A stretch of 64,000 bases of DNA, taken from contig CAVRUJ010000001.1 in assembly GCA_963724385.1 (NCBI GenBank), positions 2,852,001-2,916,000 of the forward strand, given 5' to 3'. Positions 8,252 to 18,898 of this stretch are shown piece by piece. This DNA comes from DASXQK01 sp963724385. Lineage in GTDB: Bacteria; Pseudomonadota; Alphaproteobacteria; Dongiales; Dongiaceae. The notes below the pieces were generated by a model that was not told the origin of the DNA, did not search any database, and saw only the letters and a list, made by a program, of their open reading frames with translations. Position 1 is the first letter of the stretch. Every line of letters starts with the position of its first letter. The position numbers were made by a program, and so were the translations under genes.

Positions 8252-9928
8252 TTATTGCAAGCCGGGCAGCCGGACCAGATGGACCGCGATCTGCGGTTTC
8301 TTGCCGCAGAGGGCCTGGATGGTCCGCCGCAGCGCAAGGCGCGCCGTCTCCTTGACCGCGCCATCGTCGGTGCGCTTGCCCACGGTCATGGCGGCAAGGG
8401 CCGACCTGACAGCGGCGGTGGCTTCGGCGGCGACCGAGCGGCCGTCATCCGCCGTCTCCGGCAGGCCGTGCAGCGAAACCTGGGGATCGGCCAGAAGCTC
8501 GCCCGTGGCCGCGAGCGCCAAGGCCGCGACGGCGAGGCCGCTGAAGGCCATCCGCTGGCGTGCCTTGAGCGCGGCACCTTCGAGCGGGGCAAGCCGGCTG
8601 CCGTCGAGGCCGAGCCGGCCGGAGGGCGCCTCGCCGATGATCTCGGCTTTCCCCGGGGCCAGCCGCAAGATGGCGCCATTCTCCGCCAGCAGGGCCTGGC
8701 GCACTTGGCAGCTCTCGGCGAGCGCCACATGAGCGCGCAGATGCCGAAGCTCGCCGTGCACGGGCACGGCCACGCGCGGCTTCACCCAGCGGTACATCTC
8801 GGCCAGGTCGTCGCGCGCCGGGTGGCCCGAGACATGGACGAAGTGATCTCGCTCGGTCACGATCCTGATGCCGCGCCGGATCAGCGCGTTGTGCAGCTCG
8901 CCGATGGCATGCTCATTGCCGGGAATGATGCGCGAGGAAAAGATCACCGCGTCCCCCGGATCGAGGTGGACGTTGGGGTGTTCCTGGCGGGCGATGCGGG
9001 CGAGGGCTGAGCGCGGCTCGCCCTGGCTGCCGGTGCAGATCAGCAGCACACGCTCACGCGGCAGATGACCCACGTCCGCCTCGTCGACGAATTCCGGCAG
9101 GTCGGTGAGGTAGCCGGTCTCCTGGGCGGCTTCCACCATGCGACGGAGGGACCGGCCGACGAGGGCGACATGGCGCCCGTGCGCCATGGCGGCGCGGGTC
9201 AAGCTCTCGATACGGGCCAGATTGCTGGAGAAGCAGGCGACCGCTATGCGCTGATCCAGCTCGCCGATCAGGTCTTCCAGGCTCTGGCGCACTTCGGCTT
9301 CGGAGCCCGAGCTGCCTTCCACCAGGACGTTGGTGGAATCGCAGATCATGGCCAGCACCCCCTCCTCGCCCAGCCGGCGCAGTGCCGCCTCGTCGGTGAT
9401 GGGGCCGATGACCGGGTCGGGATCGAGCTTCCAGTCGCCGGTGTGCAGCACGGCGCCGACCGCCGTGCGCAGGATCACCGCATTGGGTTCCGGGATCGAG
9501 TGAGTGATGGTGACGAGTTCCACCTCGAAGGGGCCGACCGAGAAGCGCCCTGACAGCGGGATTTCGGTGATCTCGGCATCCATCAGGAGATCGGCCTCCG
9601 CCAGCTTGCGGCGCAGCACGGCGGCGGTGAAGGCCGTGGCATAGATGGGACAGCGCAGGCGCGGCCACAGATAGGGCACCGCTCCGATATGGTCCTCATG
9701 CGCGTGGGTCAGCACCAGCCCGACCAGGTCAGCGCGGCGATCCACGATGAATTCGGGATCCGGCATGATGATGTCTATCCCGGGCGTGGCCTCGTTGCCG
9801 AAGGTGATGCCGAGGTCGATCATCAGCCATTTGCCGGCATGGCCGTAGAGATTGAGGTTCATGCCGATCTCGCCGCACCCGCCCAATGGGAGGAAGAGCA
9901 GCTCATCGGCCCCGGGCTTGTCGGTCAT
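8252..9928 (-). CDS. rnj: Ribonuclease J
   Basis: This is a metallo-beta-lactamase/beta-CASP ribonuclease, a 5'-3' exo- and endonuclease for mRNA and rRNA maturation (558 aa, full length). The catalytic motif HAHEDHIGA is near residue 75, HTGDWKLD near 165 and GSQGEP near 305. The histidines of beta-CASP motifs B and C are in HVSGHPARDD and VPVHGELRH. The protein ends with the RNase J C-terminal domain. The ATG directly abuts the coaX stop. It is intact, although genes on both sides of this segment carry indels. Confidence 0.95.
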   Translation of the reverse strand: MTDKPGADELLFLPLGGCGEIGMNLNLYGHAGKWLMIDLGITFGNEATPGIDIIMPDPEFIVDRRADLVGLVLTHAHEDHIGAVPYLWPRLRCPIYATAFTAAVLRRKLAEADLLMDAEITEIPLSGRFSVGPFEVELVTITHSIPEPNAVILRTAVGAVLHTGDWKLDPDPVIGPITDEAALRRLGEEGVLAMICDSTNVLVEGSSGSEAEVRQSLEDLIGELDQRIAVACFSSNLARIESLTRAAMAHGRHVALVGRSLRRMVEAAQETGYLTDLPEFVDEADVGHLPRERVLLICTGSQGEPRSALARIARQEHPNVHLDPGDAVIFSSRIIPGNEHAIGELHNALIRRGIRIVTERDHFVHVSGHPARDDLAEMYRWVKPRVAVPVHGELRHLRAHVALAESCQVRQALLAENGAILRLAPGKAEIIGEAPSGRLGLDGSRLAPLEGAALKARQRMAFSGLAVAALALAATGELLADPQVSLHGLPETADDGRSVAAEATAAVRSALAAMTVGKRTDDGAVKETARLALRRTIQALCGKKPQIAVHLVRLPGLQ

Positions 9929-10729
9929 CTAGCCCGGGCTTCTCACAGGGACGGCCCCGGTACAATTGCGGCGATGGATCTCCACCAGGCCGCGCATGGT
10001 GATTTCGGGCTCCAGGTGCTCGATCACCGGGGTGGCGCCAGCAAAGAGCGGCGCGAGGCCGCCGGTGGCGACCACCGTGAGATCGGCGCCGAACTCGCCC
10101 TTGATCCGCGCCACCAGCCCTTCGATCAGGCCGACATAGCCCCAGTAGATGCCCGACTGCATGGCGCCCAGCGTATCCTTGCCGATCACGTGGCCGGGCG
10201 CCTCGACCGCGATCCGCGGCAGCTTCGCGGTCGCCTGATGCAGGGCTTCCAGGCTGAGGTTGATCCCCGGCGCGATGACGCCGCCGGCGTAGTTGCCATC
10301 GCCGTCGATCACGTCGAAGGTGGTCGCGGTTCCGAAGTCGACGACGATGAGCGGCCGATGAAACAGGGCGTGGCCGCCGACGGCATTGGCCAGCCGGTCG
10401 GCGCCGATCTCCGAGATCGGCATGTCCATCAAGACCTTGATACCGAGCATGACGCCCGGCTCGCCCACCACCAACGCGGGGGCCTTGAGATGCTTTTCGC
10501 AGAACATGCGCAGATGGAACAGGGCCTGGGGCACGACGGTCGCGATGATCGTCTCGCGGATCGCCTTGGGATCGAAGCCGGCAAGCGCCATGAGCTGGCT
10601 CAGCCACACCATGTACTCGTCGGCGGTGCGGGCGCTGTCGGTGCGGATGCGCCAATCGCCGACCATGCGTCCACCTTCGAACAGACCGAACTTGACATTG
10701 GTATTGTTGGCGTTGATGGCGAGCAGCAT
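9929..10729 (-). CDS. coaX: Type III pantothenate kinase
   Basis: This enzyme catalyses the first step of coenzyme A synthesis, phosphorylation of pantothenate (266 aa). The ASKHA fold is shown by the N-terminal phosphate loop (LLAINANNTNVKFGLF), the central VVDFGTATTFDVID and C-terminal VVATGGLAPLF. Family members normally end shortly after the helix containing LVEIHRRN. Here about 11 further codons (CTGAVPVRSPG) are encoded by a sequence resembling a repeat-element end at 9931-9952. It starts 10 bp after birA, and its stop abuts rnj. Confidence 0.94.
   Translation of the reverse strand: MLLAINANNTNVKFGLFEGGRMVGDWRIRTDSARTADEYMVWLSQLMALAGFDPKAIRETIIATVVPQALFHLRMFCEKHLKAPALVVGEPGVMLGIKVLMDMPISEIGADRLANAVGGHALFHRPLIVVDFGTATTFDVIDGDGNYAGGVIAPGINLSLEALHQATAKLPRIAVEAPGHVIGKDTLGAMQSGIYWGYVGLIEGLVARIKGEFGADLTVVATGGLAPLFAGATPVIEHLEPEITMRGLVEIHRRNCTGAVPVRSPG
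9931..9952. repeat. 22-bp sequence resembling the TIR at 52112
   Basis: The plus-strand bases from 9931 match 52111-52132 at 19 of 22 positions, sharing TTCTCACAGGGA. At 52112 this sequence is one terminal inverted repeat of a 397-bp multi-hairpin element. Here it is a solo copy that supplies the last codons and stop of coaX. The match is short, so chance or a degenerate family member are both possible. Confidence 0.4.
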
Positions 10730-10739
10730 CGGCGTTCTT

Positions 10740-11501
10740 TCAGGCGCTGGGCGCCGGATAGAATACGTCGCCTGCGGTCACCAGGCGACGCCCGCCTTCG
10801 GCCAACTCCAGTTCGAGCGCGCCGGAAGGGCCGAGGGCGGCAAAGCGACCCTTGAGGGTCGTCCCGTCCAGGCGAACTTCGATCGACGCGCCGAGCCCTG
10901 CCGCGAAGTCGAGCCAGCGCCGGCGCACCGGCGAGAAGCCGGCGCGGCGCCACAGGGCGTACCAATGATCCAAACGAGAAGCCAAGGCTTCCAGCAGAGC
11001 CTCGAGGGTGGTCCTTGCACCCGCTGCAAGGAGCGAGGTCGCGGGATAGGCAAGCCCTTCGGGATGGCTCGCGAGATTGACCCCAATGCCCAGCACCAGG
11101 GCGGCGGGCTCCCCGCCCGAGGCCTCGGCCTCCAGCAGGATGCCGGCGACCTTGGCGCCATCGACCAGGAGGTCGTTGGGCCATTTGCAGCTTATCCGTC
11201 GCGCCGGCGGCAGGAGGCCCTGGAGCGTCTCGGCCAATGCCACCCCGGCCACAAAACCGACCTGCGCCGCCTCAGCCGGACGAACCCCGGGGCGCAGCAG
11301 CAGCGAGAGGTAGAGGTTGCCCTCGGGAGAGGCCCACTGGCGCCCGCGCCGCCCGCGGCCGCTGGTTTGATTTTTGGCCCAGACAATCGTCCCCTCGGGC
11401 GCGCCGGCGCGGGCAAGGCGGCCGGCCGCAAGGTTGGTGCTGTCGACGCTGCCGAGGGTGACGAGACTGAAGAACGCCGGCAGATTCGGCTGGCTGCTCA
11501 T
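10740..11501 (-). CDS. birA: Biotin--[acetyl-CoA-carboxylase] ligase
   Basis: This ligase attaches biotin to biotin carboxyl carrier proteins through biotinyl-AMP (253 aa). The biotin/ATP motif is GRGRRGRQW near residue 50. KWPNDLLVDGAKVAGILLE (near 108) and LGIGVNL (near 140) follow, with the C-terminal SH3-like domain from about 200. There is no N-terminal winged helix, so it is the monofunctional form without the BirA repressor role. The start overlaps the nuoN stop (ATGA), an arrangement common in alphaproteobacteria. Confidence 0.94.
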   Translation of the reverse strand: MSSQPNLPAFFSLVTLGSVDSTNLAAGRLARAGAPEGTIVWAKNQTSGRGRRGRQWASPEGNLYLSLLLRPGVRPAEAAQVGFVAGVALAETLQGLLPPARRISCKWPNDLLVDGAKVAGILLEAEASGGEPAALVLGIGVNLASHPEGLAYPATSLLAAGARTTLEALLEALASRLDHWYALWRRAGFSPVRRRWLDFAAGLGASIEVRLDGTTLKGRFAALGPSGALELELAEGGRRLVTAGDVFYPAPSA

Positions 11502-12932
11502 CCGCCAAACAGGGATTTTGCCGCCGCGTCGGCCGCCGACAGAAGCGGCCCAGGCAGGACGAAGAACAGCAGGATGGCAAGACCGGTCGCGGTCAGGACG
11601 GCCAGGACTTCGCCGCCGCTCGGCGGATCGAATTCCATTATGGGCTCGTCGAAATACATGACCTTGACGATCCGCAGATAGTAGTAGGCCCCCACCACGC
11701 TGCTGAGCACGCCGACGATGGCCAGCGTGTAGAAGCCGTGCGAGATGGCCGGCAAGAATATGTAGAGCTTGCCGAAGAAGCCGGCCGCCGGCGGGATGCC
11801 CGCCATGGAGAACATGAACAGGGCGAAGACCGCCGCCAGCATCGGATGGCCGCGCGACAAGCCCGCGAAATCGGCGATCTCCTCGACCATCAGGCCTTGC
11901 CGGCGCAAGGAGAGGATGCAGCCGAAACTGCCGATCGTCATGACCAGGTAGATCGCCATGTAAACCAGCAGGCCGCGTATGCCGTCCGGCGTGCCGACGG
12001 CGAGCCCGACCAGGGCATAGCCGACATTGGCGATGGCGCTATAGGCCATCAGCCGCTTGATGTTGCGCTGATTGATGCCGGCGACCGCGCCCAGCACCAT
12101 GGAGGCGATCGATATGGCGACGATGATCTGGCGCCAGTCCGCCGCGACCGCACCGAAGGGCTCCACCATCACCCGGACGAACAGCGCAATGGCCGCGATC
12201 TTCGGCGCGGCGGAGAAGAAGGCGGTCACCGGCGTTGGCGCGCCCTCGTAGACGTCCGGGCGTCCACATGTGGAAGGGCACGGCCGCGACCTTGAAGGCA
12301 AGCCCGGCGACGAGGAAGACGAGGCCGATGATGAGACCGATCGGCGCGCCAGCGGGATTGGCCACGGCGGTTGCGATGCCCGAGAAGCCGGTCGTGCCGG
12401 CGAAACCGTAGATCATCGAGGCGCCGTAAAGCAGCATGCCCGAGGAGAGCGCGCCGAGAACGAAATACTTCAGCCCCGCTTCGGTCGAGCGCAGGGAATC
12501 CCGCTGGAAGGCGGCGATGACGTAGAGCGGCAGGCTCTGGAGCTCCAGCCCCAGATAGAGCGCGATGAGGTCATTCGCCGAGATCATCAGCATCATGCCG
12601 AGGGTGGCGAACAGCATCAGGATCGGGAACTCGAAGCGCGCCATGTGCTCGCGCTCGACATAGTCGAGGGAAAGCAGGACCGAAAGCGCCGAAGCGCCGA
12701 GCGCCAGAAGCTTCATGAAGCGGGCGAACCGGTCGACCACGAAGAGGCCGGCAAAGGCCTGCTGGCCCGTGGCCGGCGTGGCGATCACCAGCACCATCGC
12801 CGCGACGAGAGCCAGCACGGCGAGCCAGCCGACCAAGCGGGCTCGCTCGCGCGGCAGGAAGACGCCGAACAGGAGCAGGGCCATGGCGGCGCCGGCCAAG
12901 GTCATCTCGGGCAGGGCGGAAAGCCAGTTCAT
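11498..12932 (-). CDS. nuoN: NADH-quinone oxidoreductase subunit N, one frameshift
   Basis: This is an antiporter-like membrane subunit of complex I that carries one proton channel. The N-terminal frame runs from the ATG at 12932 (MNWLSALPEMTLAGAAMALL) to FHMWTP. The C-terminal frame resumes at DVYEGAPTPVTAFFS and continues to 11498. The break at about 12256 is one extra C in ACGCCCGGACG. Repaired length is about 477 aa with about 14 membrane segments and the conserved lysine region AFKVAAVPFHMW. The start overlaps the nuoM stop by 4 bp. An essential-complex subunit broken by one base inside a conserved motif suggests sequence error. Confidence 0.9.
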
Positions 12933-14464
12933 GGCGTCACGGCCGGCAGGAGGGCCGCCAGATGGGTCGCGCTGCCGCCTGGGAGCGCTGCCTGGTAGCC
13001 GGCGAGCAGGCGATCGACAGAGGGCGCCATGATGGAGGTGAAGGACGTGGGATAGATGCCCATCCACAGCACGATCAGCACCAGGGGGGCGAAGACCGCG
13101 ATCTCGCGCGGGCTCAAGTCGAGGATCTCCAGGAGGTCGGCCTTCTTGAGCTTGCCGAAGATGACCCGCCGATAGAGCCAGAGCATGTAGGCCGCGCCGA
13201 GGATGATGCCGGTGCAGATCAATGTCGCAACCCAGTTGTTGACCTGGAAGGCGCCGACCAGCGACCAGGAACTCGCCGATGAATCCGCTGGTTCCCGGGA
13301 GTCCCACCGAGGCGAGCGTGAACAGCATGAAGACCGCGGCGTAGACCGGCATGCGGTGCACCAGCCCGCCATAGCGCGCGATGTCGCGGGTGTGCATCCG
13401 GTCATAGACCACGCCGACGACGAGGAAGAGGGCGCCGGACACGATGCCGTGGCTCAGCATCTGGAAGATCGCGCCCTGGACGCCCTGCACCGTGCCCGGT
13501 GAAAATGCCGACGGTGACGAAACCCATATGGGCGACCGAGGAATAGGCGATCAGCTTCTTCATGTCGGTCTGGGCGAGGGCCACCAGCGAGGTGTAGATG
13601 ACCGCCACCACCGAGAGGGCGTAGACGAGCGGCGTGAAAGCGACCGAGGCCTGGGGCAGCATGGGCAGCGAGAAGCGGAGGAACCCGTAGCCGCCCATCT
13701 TCAGGAGCACGCCCGCCAGGATGACCGAGCCCGCCGTCGGCGCCTCGACATGCGCGTCGGGCAGCCAGGTGTGGACCGGCCACATCGGCACCTTGACGGC
13801 GAAGGAGGCGAAGAGCGCCAGCCACAGCCAGCTCTGCAGCCCGATGGGGAAGCCGTGATGCATCAGGGTCGGGATGTCGGTGGTGCCGCCGACGCTGTAC
13901 ATGGCGATGATCGCCAGCAGCATCAGCACCGAACCCGCGAGCGTGTAGAGGAAGAACTTGAAGGCCGAATAGACGCGCCGCGGCCCGCCCCAGACGCCGA
14001 TGATGAGGAACATCGGGATCAGCACGCCCTCGAAGAACATGTAGAAGAGCGACGAAGTCGAGGGCGCAGAACGTGCCGACCATCAGGGTCTCGAGCACCA
14101 GGAAGGCGATCATGTACTCCTTCACCCGGACTTGAATCGCCTCCCAGCTCGCCAGCACGCAGATCGGCGTCAGGAAGGTCGACAGCAGGACGAACAGCAT
14201 GGAGATGCCGTCCACGCCCATGTGGTAGGCGATGCTGAAGGCGGGGATCCAGTCGGCCTGCTCGACGAACTGGAAGTCGGCGCTCCCCGGATCGAAGTAG
14301 ACCCACAGCACCAGCGAAACACGAGAGCGTGATCAGCGACGTCCACAGCGCCATCCAGCGCGCGTTGCGCGCTACCGCCTCGGCCTCGCCGCGCAGGAAC
14401 AGGATCAGCGCCGCCCGAGCAGCGGCAGGAAGGTGACGACCGAGAGGAGCGGCCAGCCCGTCAT
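12929..14464 (-). CDS. nuoM: NADH-quinone oxidoreductase subunit M, about five frameshifts
   Basis: This is an antiporter-like subunit of the complex I membrane arm. Pieces in changing frames spell one NuoM of about 511 aa. It starts MTGWPLLSVVTFLPLL at 14464, continues LWVYFDPGSADFQFVEQADW, then MFFEGVLIPMFLIIGVWGG, VPMWPVHTWLPDAHVEAPT, AIFQMLSHGIVSGALFLVVG and NNWVATLICTGIILGAAYML, and ends at 12929. Shifts are near 14411 (one base missing), 14320, 14050, 13497 and 13262 (each one base extra). All conserved blocks are present in order. It follows nuoL by 7 bp. Confidence 0.88.
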
Positions 14465-14471
14465 GGCGCGC

Positions 14472-16417
14472 TCACCGGAGCCAGAACAGGTACCAGCTGA
14501 CCAGCAGGACGACGCCGATCAGCATGGCGAAGGCGTAGTGATAGACGTAGCCCGGTCTGGAGCCGCCCGGCCCAGACGCGCGAGGCCGCGGGTGACGGTC
14601 GCAATGCCGTCGGGCCCGAGCCCGTCGATGACGGCGCCGTCGCCGCCCTTCCAGAGGCCGTAGCCGATCCATTGCGCCGGGCGCACGAACAGGAAATCGT
14701 AGAGCTCGTCGAAGTACCATTTGTTCAACAGGAACAGGTAGACGGGCCGGAACCGCGCCGCCACCAGGGCCGGCAGCCAGGGCGCGGCGATGTACATGAC
14801 ATAGGCGAGCCCGATGCCGCCGAGACCCACCACCAGCGGCGCCAGGCTGACCCAGAGCGGCACCTCATGCGCCTTCGCAGCGCATCGTGCCCCGGCAGCA
14901 CGAGGAGCGATTGCTGCCAGAAATGGGCCATGTGGTCGCCGACGAAATGGGGGAAGACGATGTAGCCGGCGAGCGAGCGCGCCGGCGGCAAGCGGAAGAA
15001 GCGGCGCCAGCATCACCAGGGGCGATTCATGGACGTGATGCATGGTTTCGTGATCGGCGCGCGGCTTGCCGTGGAAGGTCATGAACAGCAGGCGCCAGGA
15101 ATAGAAGGCGGTCAGGAAGGCCGCGATGACGCCGAGCCAGAAGGCGAAATGCCCGACGGCGCTGCCCGAGGCCCAGGCGGCCTCGAGGATGGCGTCCTTG
15201 GAATAGAAGCCGGCGAAGCCGAAGACCTCGGGAATGCCGATGCCGGCCAGCGCCAGGCTGCCGATCCACATCAGCACATAGGTGGCGGGGATCAGCTTCC
15301 AGAGCCCGCCCATCTTGCGCATGTCCTGCTCGCCCGACATGGCATGGATGACCGAGCCCGCGCCCAGGAACAGCAGCGCCTTGAAGAAGGCATGGGTGAA
15401 AAGGTGGAACATCGCCGCGCCATAGGCGGAAACCCCGGCGGCGAAGAACATGTAGCCGAGCTGGCTGCAGGTCGAATAGGCGATGACCCGCTTGATGTCG
15501 TTCTGGCAGAGGCCGATCGTGGCCGCGAAGAAGGCGGTGGCGGCGCCCACGATGGTGACGACGGCGAGCGCCACGGGGGCATATTCGAACAGGGGCGAGA
15601 GCCGGCAGACCATGAATACGCCGGCGGTCACCATGGTCGCGGCGTGGATCAGGGCCGAGACCGGGGTCGGGCCCTCCATCGCATCGGGCAGCCAGGTGTG
15701 AAGGCCGAGCTGGGCCGATTTGCCCATGGCGCCGACGAACAGCAGCAAGCAGATGACTTCCATGGTCGGCATCTGCATGCCGAGGAACCGGATGCTGGTG
15801 GCTGCGACCCCGGGGGTTGCCTCGAACACGGCGTCGAAGCCGACATTCCGGAACATCAGGAAGACGGCCATGATGCCGAGCGCGAAGCCGAAATCGCCGA
15901 CGCGGTTGACGATGAAGGCCTTGATCGCGGCGGCGTTGGCCGATGGCCGGTCATACCAGAAGCCGATCAGCAGATAGGAGCAAAGCCCGACCCCCTCCCA
16001 GCCGAAGAAGAGCTGCATGAAATTGTCGGCCGTCACCAGCATCAGCATGAAGAAGGTGAAAAGGCTCAGATAGCTCATGAAGCGCGGGATCGAGGGATCG
16101 CCGTGCATGTAGCCGACGGAGTAGACATGGACCATGGCCGAGACGCCGGTCACGACGATGAGCATGACCGCCGTCAGCTGATCGACCCTGAGGGCCCAAG
16201 GCGCTTCGAACCCGCCGGAGAGGAACCAGGTGAAGAGCGGCGTCACGCGCACATGGCCGGCCATGGCCACATCGGCGAAGACGTAGCAGGAGAGCCCAAG
16301 CGAAATCAGCATGGCGAGGCAGGTGACGCCCTGGGCGCCACGGTCGCCGAGCCACTTGCCGAACAGGCCGGCGAGCGCAGCCGCGATCAACGGCAGGACA
16401 ACGATTGCGACGTCCAT
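14472..16417 (-). CDS. nuoL: NADH-quinone oxidoreductase subunit L, frameshifted C-terminus
   Basis: This is the distal antiporter-like subunit of complex I with the long lateral helix. From the ATG at 16417 about 470 residues are in one frame, including LFFGWEGVGLCSYLLIGFWY, LGLHTWLPDAMEGPTPVSAL and HLFTHAFFKALLFLGAGSVI. After about 15000 the frame changes (AGYIVFPHFVGD), returns near 14880 (HEVPLWVSLAPLVVG) and changes again near 14560, ending GYVYHYAFAMLIGVVLLVSW at 14472. Repaired length is about 648 aa. All parts of a normal NuoL are recoverable, so it is probably intact in the organism. Confidence 0.88.
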
Positions 16418-16424
16418 CGCGCTT

Positions 16425-16738
16425 CTAGCCCTTCATCAGGTTGATGTCTGTCGACCGCGATGGAGCCGCGGTTGCGGAAATAGACCACCAGGATGGCAAG
16501 GCCGATGGCGGCCTCCGCCGCCGCCACGGTCAGCACGAACATCGCGAAGACTTGCCCCACCAGGTCGTCCAGGAGCTGGGTCGAAAAGGCGACGAAGTTG
16601 ATGTTGACGGCGAGCAGCATCAGCTCGATCGACATCAGGATGACGATGACGTTCTTCCGGTTGAGGAAGATGCCGAAGATGCCGAGCGTGAACAGGATCG
16701 CGGCGACGGTCAGGTAATGGGCAAGGCCGATCGGTCAT
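16425..16738 (-). CDS. nuoK: NADH-quinone oxidoreductase subunit K, two frameshifts
   Basis: This is a small three-helix membrane subunit of complex I. The ATG at 16738 overlaps the nuoJ stop. Directly after it one extra base hides the N-terminus IGLAHYLTVAAILFTLGIFG. The core (MSIELMLLAVNINFVAF) is clear, followed by a second extra base near 16450 before the end DINLMKG at 16425. Repaired length is about 103 aa, the normal NuoK size, with the conserved glutamates of helices 2 and 3 (SIELML, AAAEAAIGL). The longest uninterrupted frame alone would miss both ends. Confidence 0.88.
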
Positions 16739-17355
16739 GGCGCCACGCCGCTCCCCGTCGGCACGTCCTTGATGTCGATGGAGTCCCGGCGCAACCGCCC
16801 GGTCTGCCGGCCGATGGACTGCCGGCGCACGCCGGTGCGCTGGCGCAGAGTCAGCACGATGGCGCCGATCATGGCCACCAGCAGGATCAGCCCCGCCACC
16901 TGGAACAGGTAGACGTAGTGGGTATAGAGCACCATGCCCAGGGCATGGGTATTGGTCACCTGGCTCGCCGGGGCGATCGGCGCCTGGGCGGCGATGTCGG
17001 CCAGCGGCGACATGACCCAGCCGGCGAAGACCAGCAGCAGCTCCACCAGCAAGATGAGCCCGACGACGAGGCCGATCGGCAGGTATGTCAGGAAGCCCCG
17101 GCGAAGCTCGCCGAAATTGATGTCGAGCATCATCACCACGAACAGGAACAGCACCGCGACCGCGCCGACATAGACCATGACCAGGATCATGGCCAGGAAC
17201 TCGGCCCCCATCAGCACGAACAGCCCGGCCGCATTGAAGAAGGCGAGGATGAGGAACAGTACCGAATGCACCGGGTTGCGGGCCGAGATCACCATGACGC
17301 CGGAGGCGACGGTGATGCCGGCAAAGAGGTAGAAGGCGAGAGCCTGGATGATCAT
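16735..17355 (-). CDS. nuoJ: NADH-quinone oxidoreductase subunit J
   Basis: This is a membrane subunit of complex I, 206 aa and intact. Five membrane segments are visible: about residues 3-22, 28-48, 54-75, 90-110 and 142-165. The typical NuoJ start MIIQALAFYLFAGITVASGV is at the ATG at 17355, which overlaps the nuoI stop (ATGA). Upstream in-frame sequence belongs to nuoI. The stop overlaps the nuoK ATG. Confidence 0.93.
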   Translation of the reverse strand: MIIQALAFYLFAGITVASGVMVISARNPVHSVLFLILAFFNAAGLFVLMGAEFLAMILVMVYVGAVAVLFLFVVMMLDINFGELRRGFLTYLPIGLVVGLILLVELLLVFAGWVMSPLADIAAQAPIAPASQVTNTHALGMVLYTHYVYLFQVAGLILLVAMIGAIVLTLRQRTGVRRQSIGRQTGRLRRDSIDIKDVPTGSGVAP

Positions 17356-17852
17356 GTCGCTCTCACCGGTAAGGCGCGTCGAGTTGCCAAGTTGGCCGCG
17401 ATCTCCGCCTCCCAGCGGTCCCCGTTCGCGAGCAGCTTGTCCTTGTTGTAGAACAGCTCCTCGCGGGTCTCGGCGGCGAATTCGAAATTGGGGCCCTCGA
17501 CAATGGCGTCGACCGGGCAGGCTTCCTGGCACAGACCGCAATAGATGCATTTCGTCATATCGATGTCGTAGCGGGTCGTGCGCCGGCTGCCGTCCTCGCG
17601 CGGCTCGGCCTCGATGGTGATGGCTTGCGCCGGGCAGATCGCCTCGCAGAGCTTGCAGGCGATGCAGCGCTCTTCGCCGTTGGGATACCGGCGCAAGGCG
17701 TGCTCGCCGCGGAAGCGCGGGCTGAGCGGCCCCTTCTCATAGGGGTAATTCACCGTCACCCGGGGCCGGAAGATATAGCTGAACGTGAGCTTCATGCCGG
17801 CGAGCAGTTCCACCAGCAACAGCCCCCTGGTCGCACGCGTCAAGGCGCCCAT
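17352..17852 (-). CDS. nuoI: NADH-quinone oxidoreductase subunit I
   Basis: This is the peripheral-arm ferredoxin-like subunit carrying two [4Fe-4S] clusters (N6a and N6b), 166 aa and intact. Both C-x2-C-x2-C-x3-CP motifs are present, CIACKLCEAICP near residue 62 and CIYCGLCQEACP near 102. The N-terminal amphipathic region contains the conserved FRPRVTVNYPYEKGP. It lies 37 bp after nuoH and overlaps nuoJ. Confidence 0.96.
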   Translation of the reverse strand: MGALTRATRGLLLVELLAGMKLTFSYIFRPRVTVNYPYEKGPLSPRFRGEHALRRYPNGEERCIACKLCEAICPAQAITIEAEPREDGSRRTTRYDIDMTKCIYCGLCQEACPVDAIVEGPNFEFAAETREELFYNKDKLLANGDRWEAEIAANLATRRALPVRAT

Positions 17853-17889
17853 GGCTCGGCCCTCCTCCTGCAGCTTGCGCTATCCAGGC

Positions 17890-18898
17890 TCATGGCAGCC
17901 AGCCGAAGGCCATGAGCACGCCCGCCGTCACCACCAGCCAAAAAGCGAAAGCGGCAGGAACACCTTCCAGCCCAGCCGCATCAGCTGGTCGTAGCGGTAG
18001 CGTGGGAAGGTCGCCCGCACCCAGAGGAACAGGAACAGCACCAAAGCCATCTTGGCGAAGAACCAGAGCGGACCGGGAATCCAATTGAAGGGCGCGACAT
18101 CGACGGGTGGCAGCCAGCCGCCGAGGAAGAGGATAGCAGATCGTAGCGCTCTGCAGGATCATGTTGCCGTATTCGCCCAGGAAAAAGAGCGCGAAGGTCA
18201 TGGACGAGTATTCGGAGAAATAGCCCGCGACCAGTTCGGACTCCGATTCCGGGCAGATCGAAGGGCGGCCGGTTGGTCTCCGCCAGCGCCGAAATGAAGA
18301 AAATGACGAACATCGGCAGCAGGGGCACGGCGAACCAGATGTGGCGCTGGGCGCGGACGATGTCCGAGAGGTTGAGGGAGCCGACGCAGAGCAGCACCGT
18401 GATCATCACGAAGCCGATGGAGACCTCGTAGGAGACCATCTGCGCGGCGGAGCGCAGCGCGCCCAGGAACGGGTACTTCGAGTTGCTCGCCCAGCCGGCC
18501 ATGACGATGCCGTAGACACCGAGCGAGGAGATGGCGAAGAGGTAGAGAATGCCGACATTGATGTTGGCGAGCACGATGCCGTCGCCGAAGGGGATGACCG
18601 CCCAGGCGACCAGCGCCAGGCTGAATGTCAGCATCGGCGCCGCGACGAAGACGACGCGGCTCGCCCCGCTCGGGATGATGGTTTCCTTGAACAGCAGCTT
18701 CAGGCCGTCGGCGAAGGGCTGGAGCAGGCCGAAGGGGCCGACCACGTTGGGGCCCCGACGCAGCTGCATTGCCGCCAGCACCTTGCGCTCGGCATAGGTG
18801 AGATAGGCAATCGCGATCAGCAGGGGAACCAGGATGGCCACGATCTCGGCCACCATGATCGCCGTCGGCATCACGTATCCCTGGAAGAACTCACCCAT
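17890..18898 (-). CDS. nuoH: NADH-quinone oxidoreductase subunit H, several frameshifts
   Basis: This is the quinone-site membrane subunit linking the two arms of complex I. The first about 215 residues are in frame, from MGEFFQGYVMP through LRRGPNVVGPFGLLQPFADG to AETNRPPFDLP. After that the frame changes near 18250, 18140 and 17945. The remaining parts FFLGEYGNMI, LFLGGWLPP, a segment with RATFPRYRYDQLMRLGWKVF and the end WLVVTAGVLMAFGWLP can all be read in one or another frame. Repaired length is about 335 aa, normal for NuoH. The start overlaps the nuoG stop by 8 bp. Confidence 0.87.
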
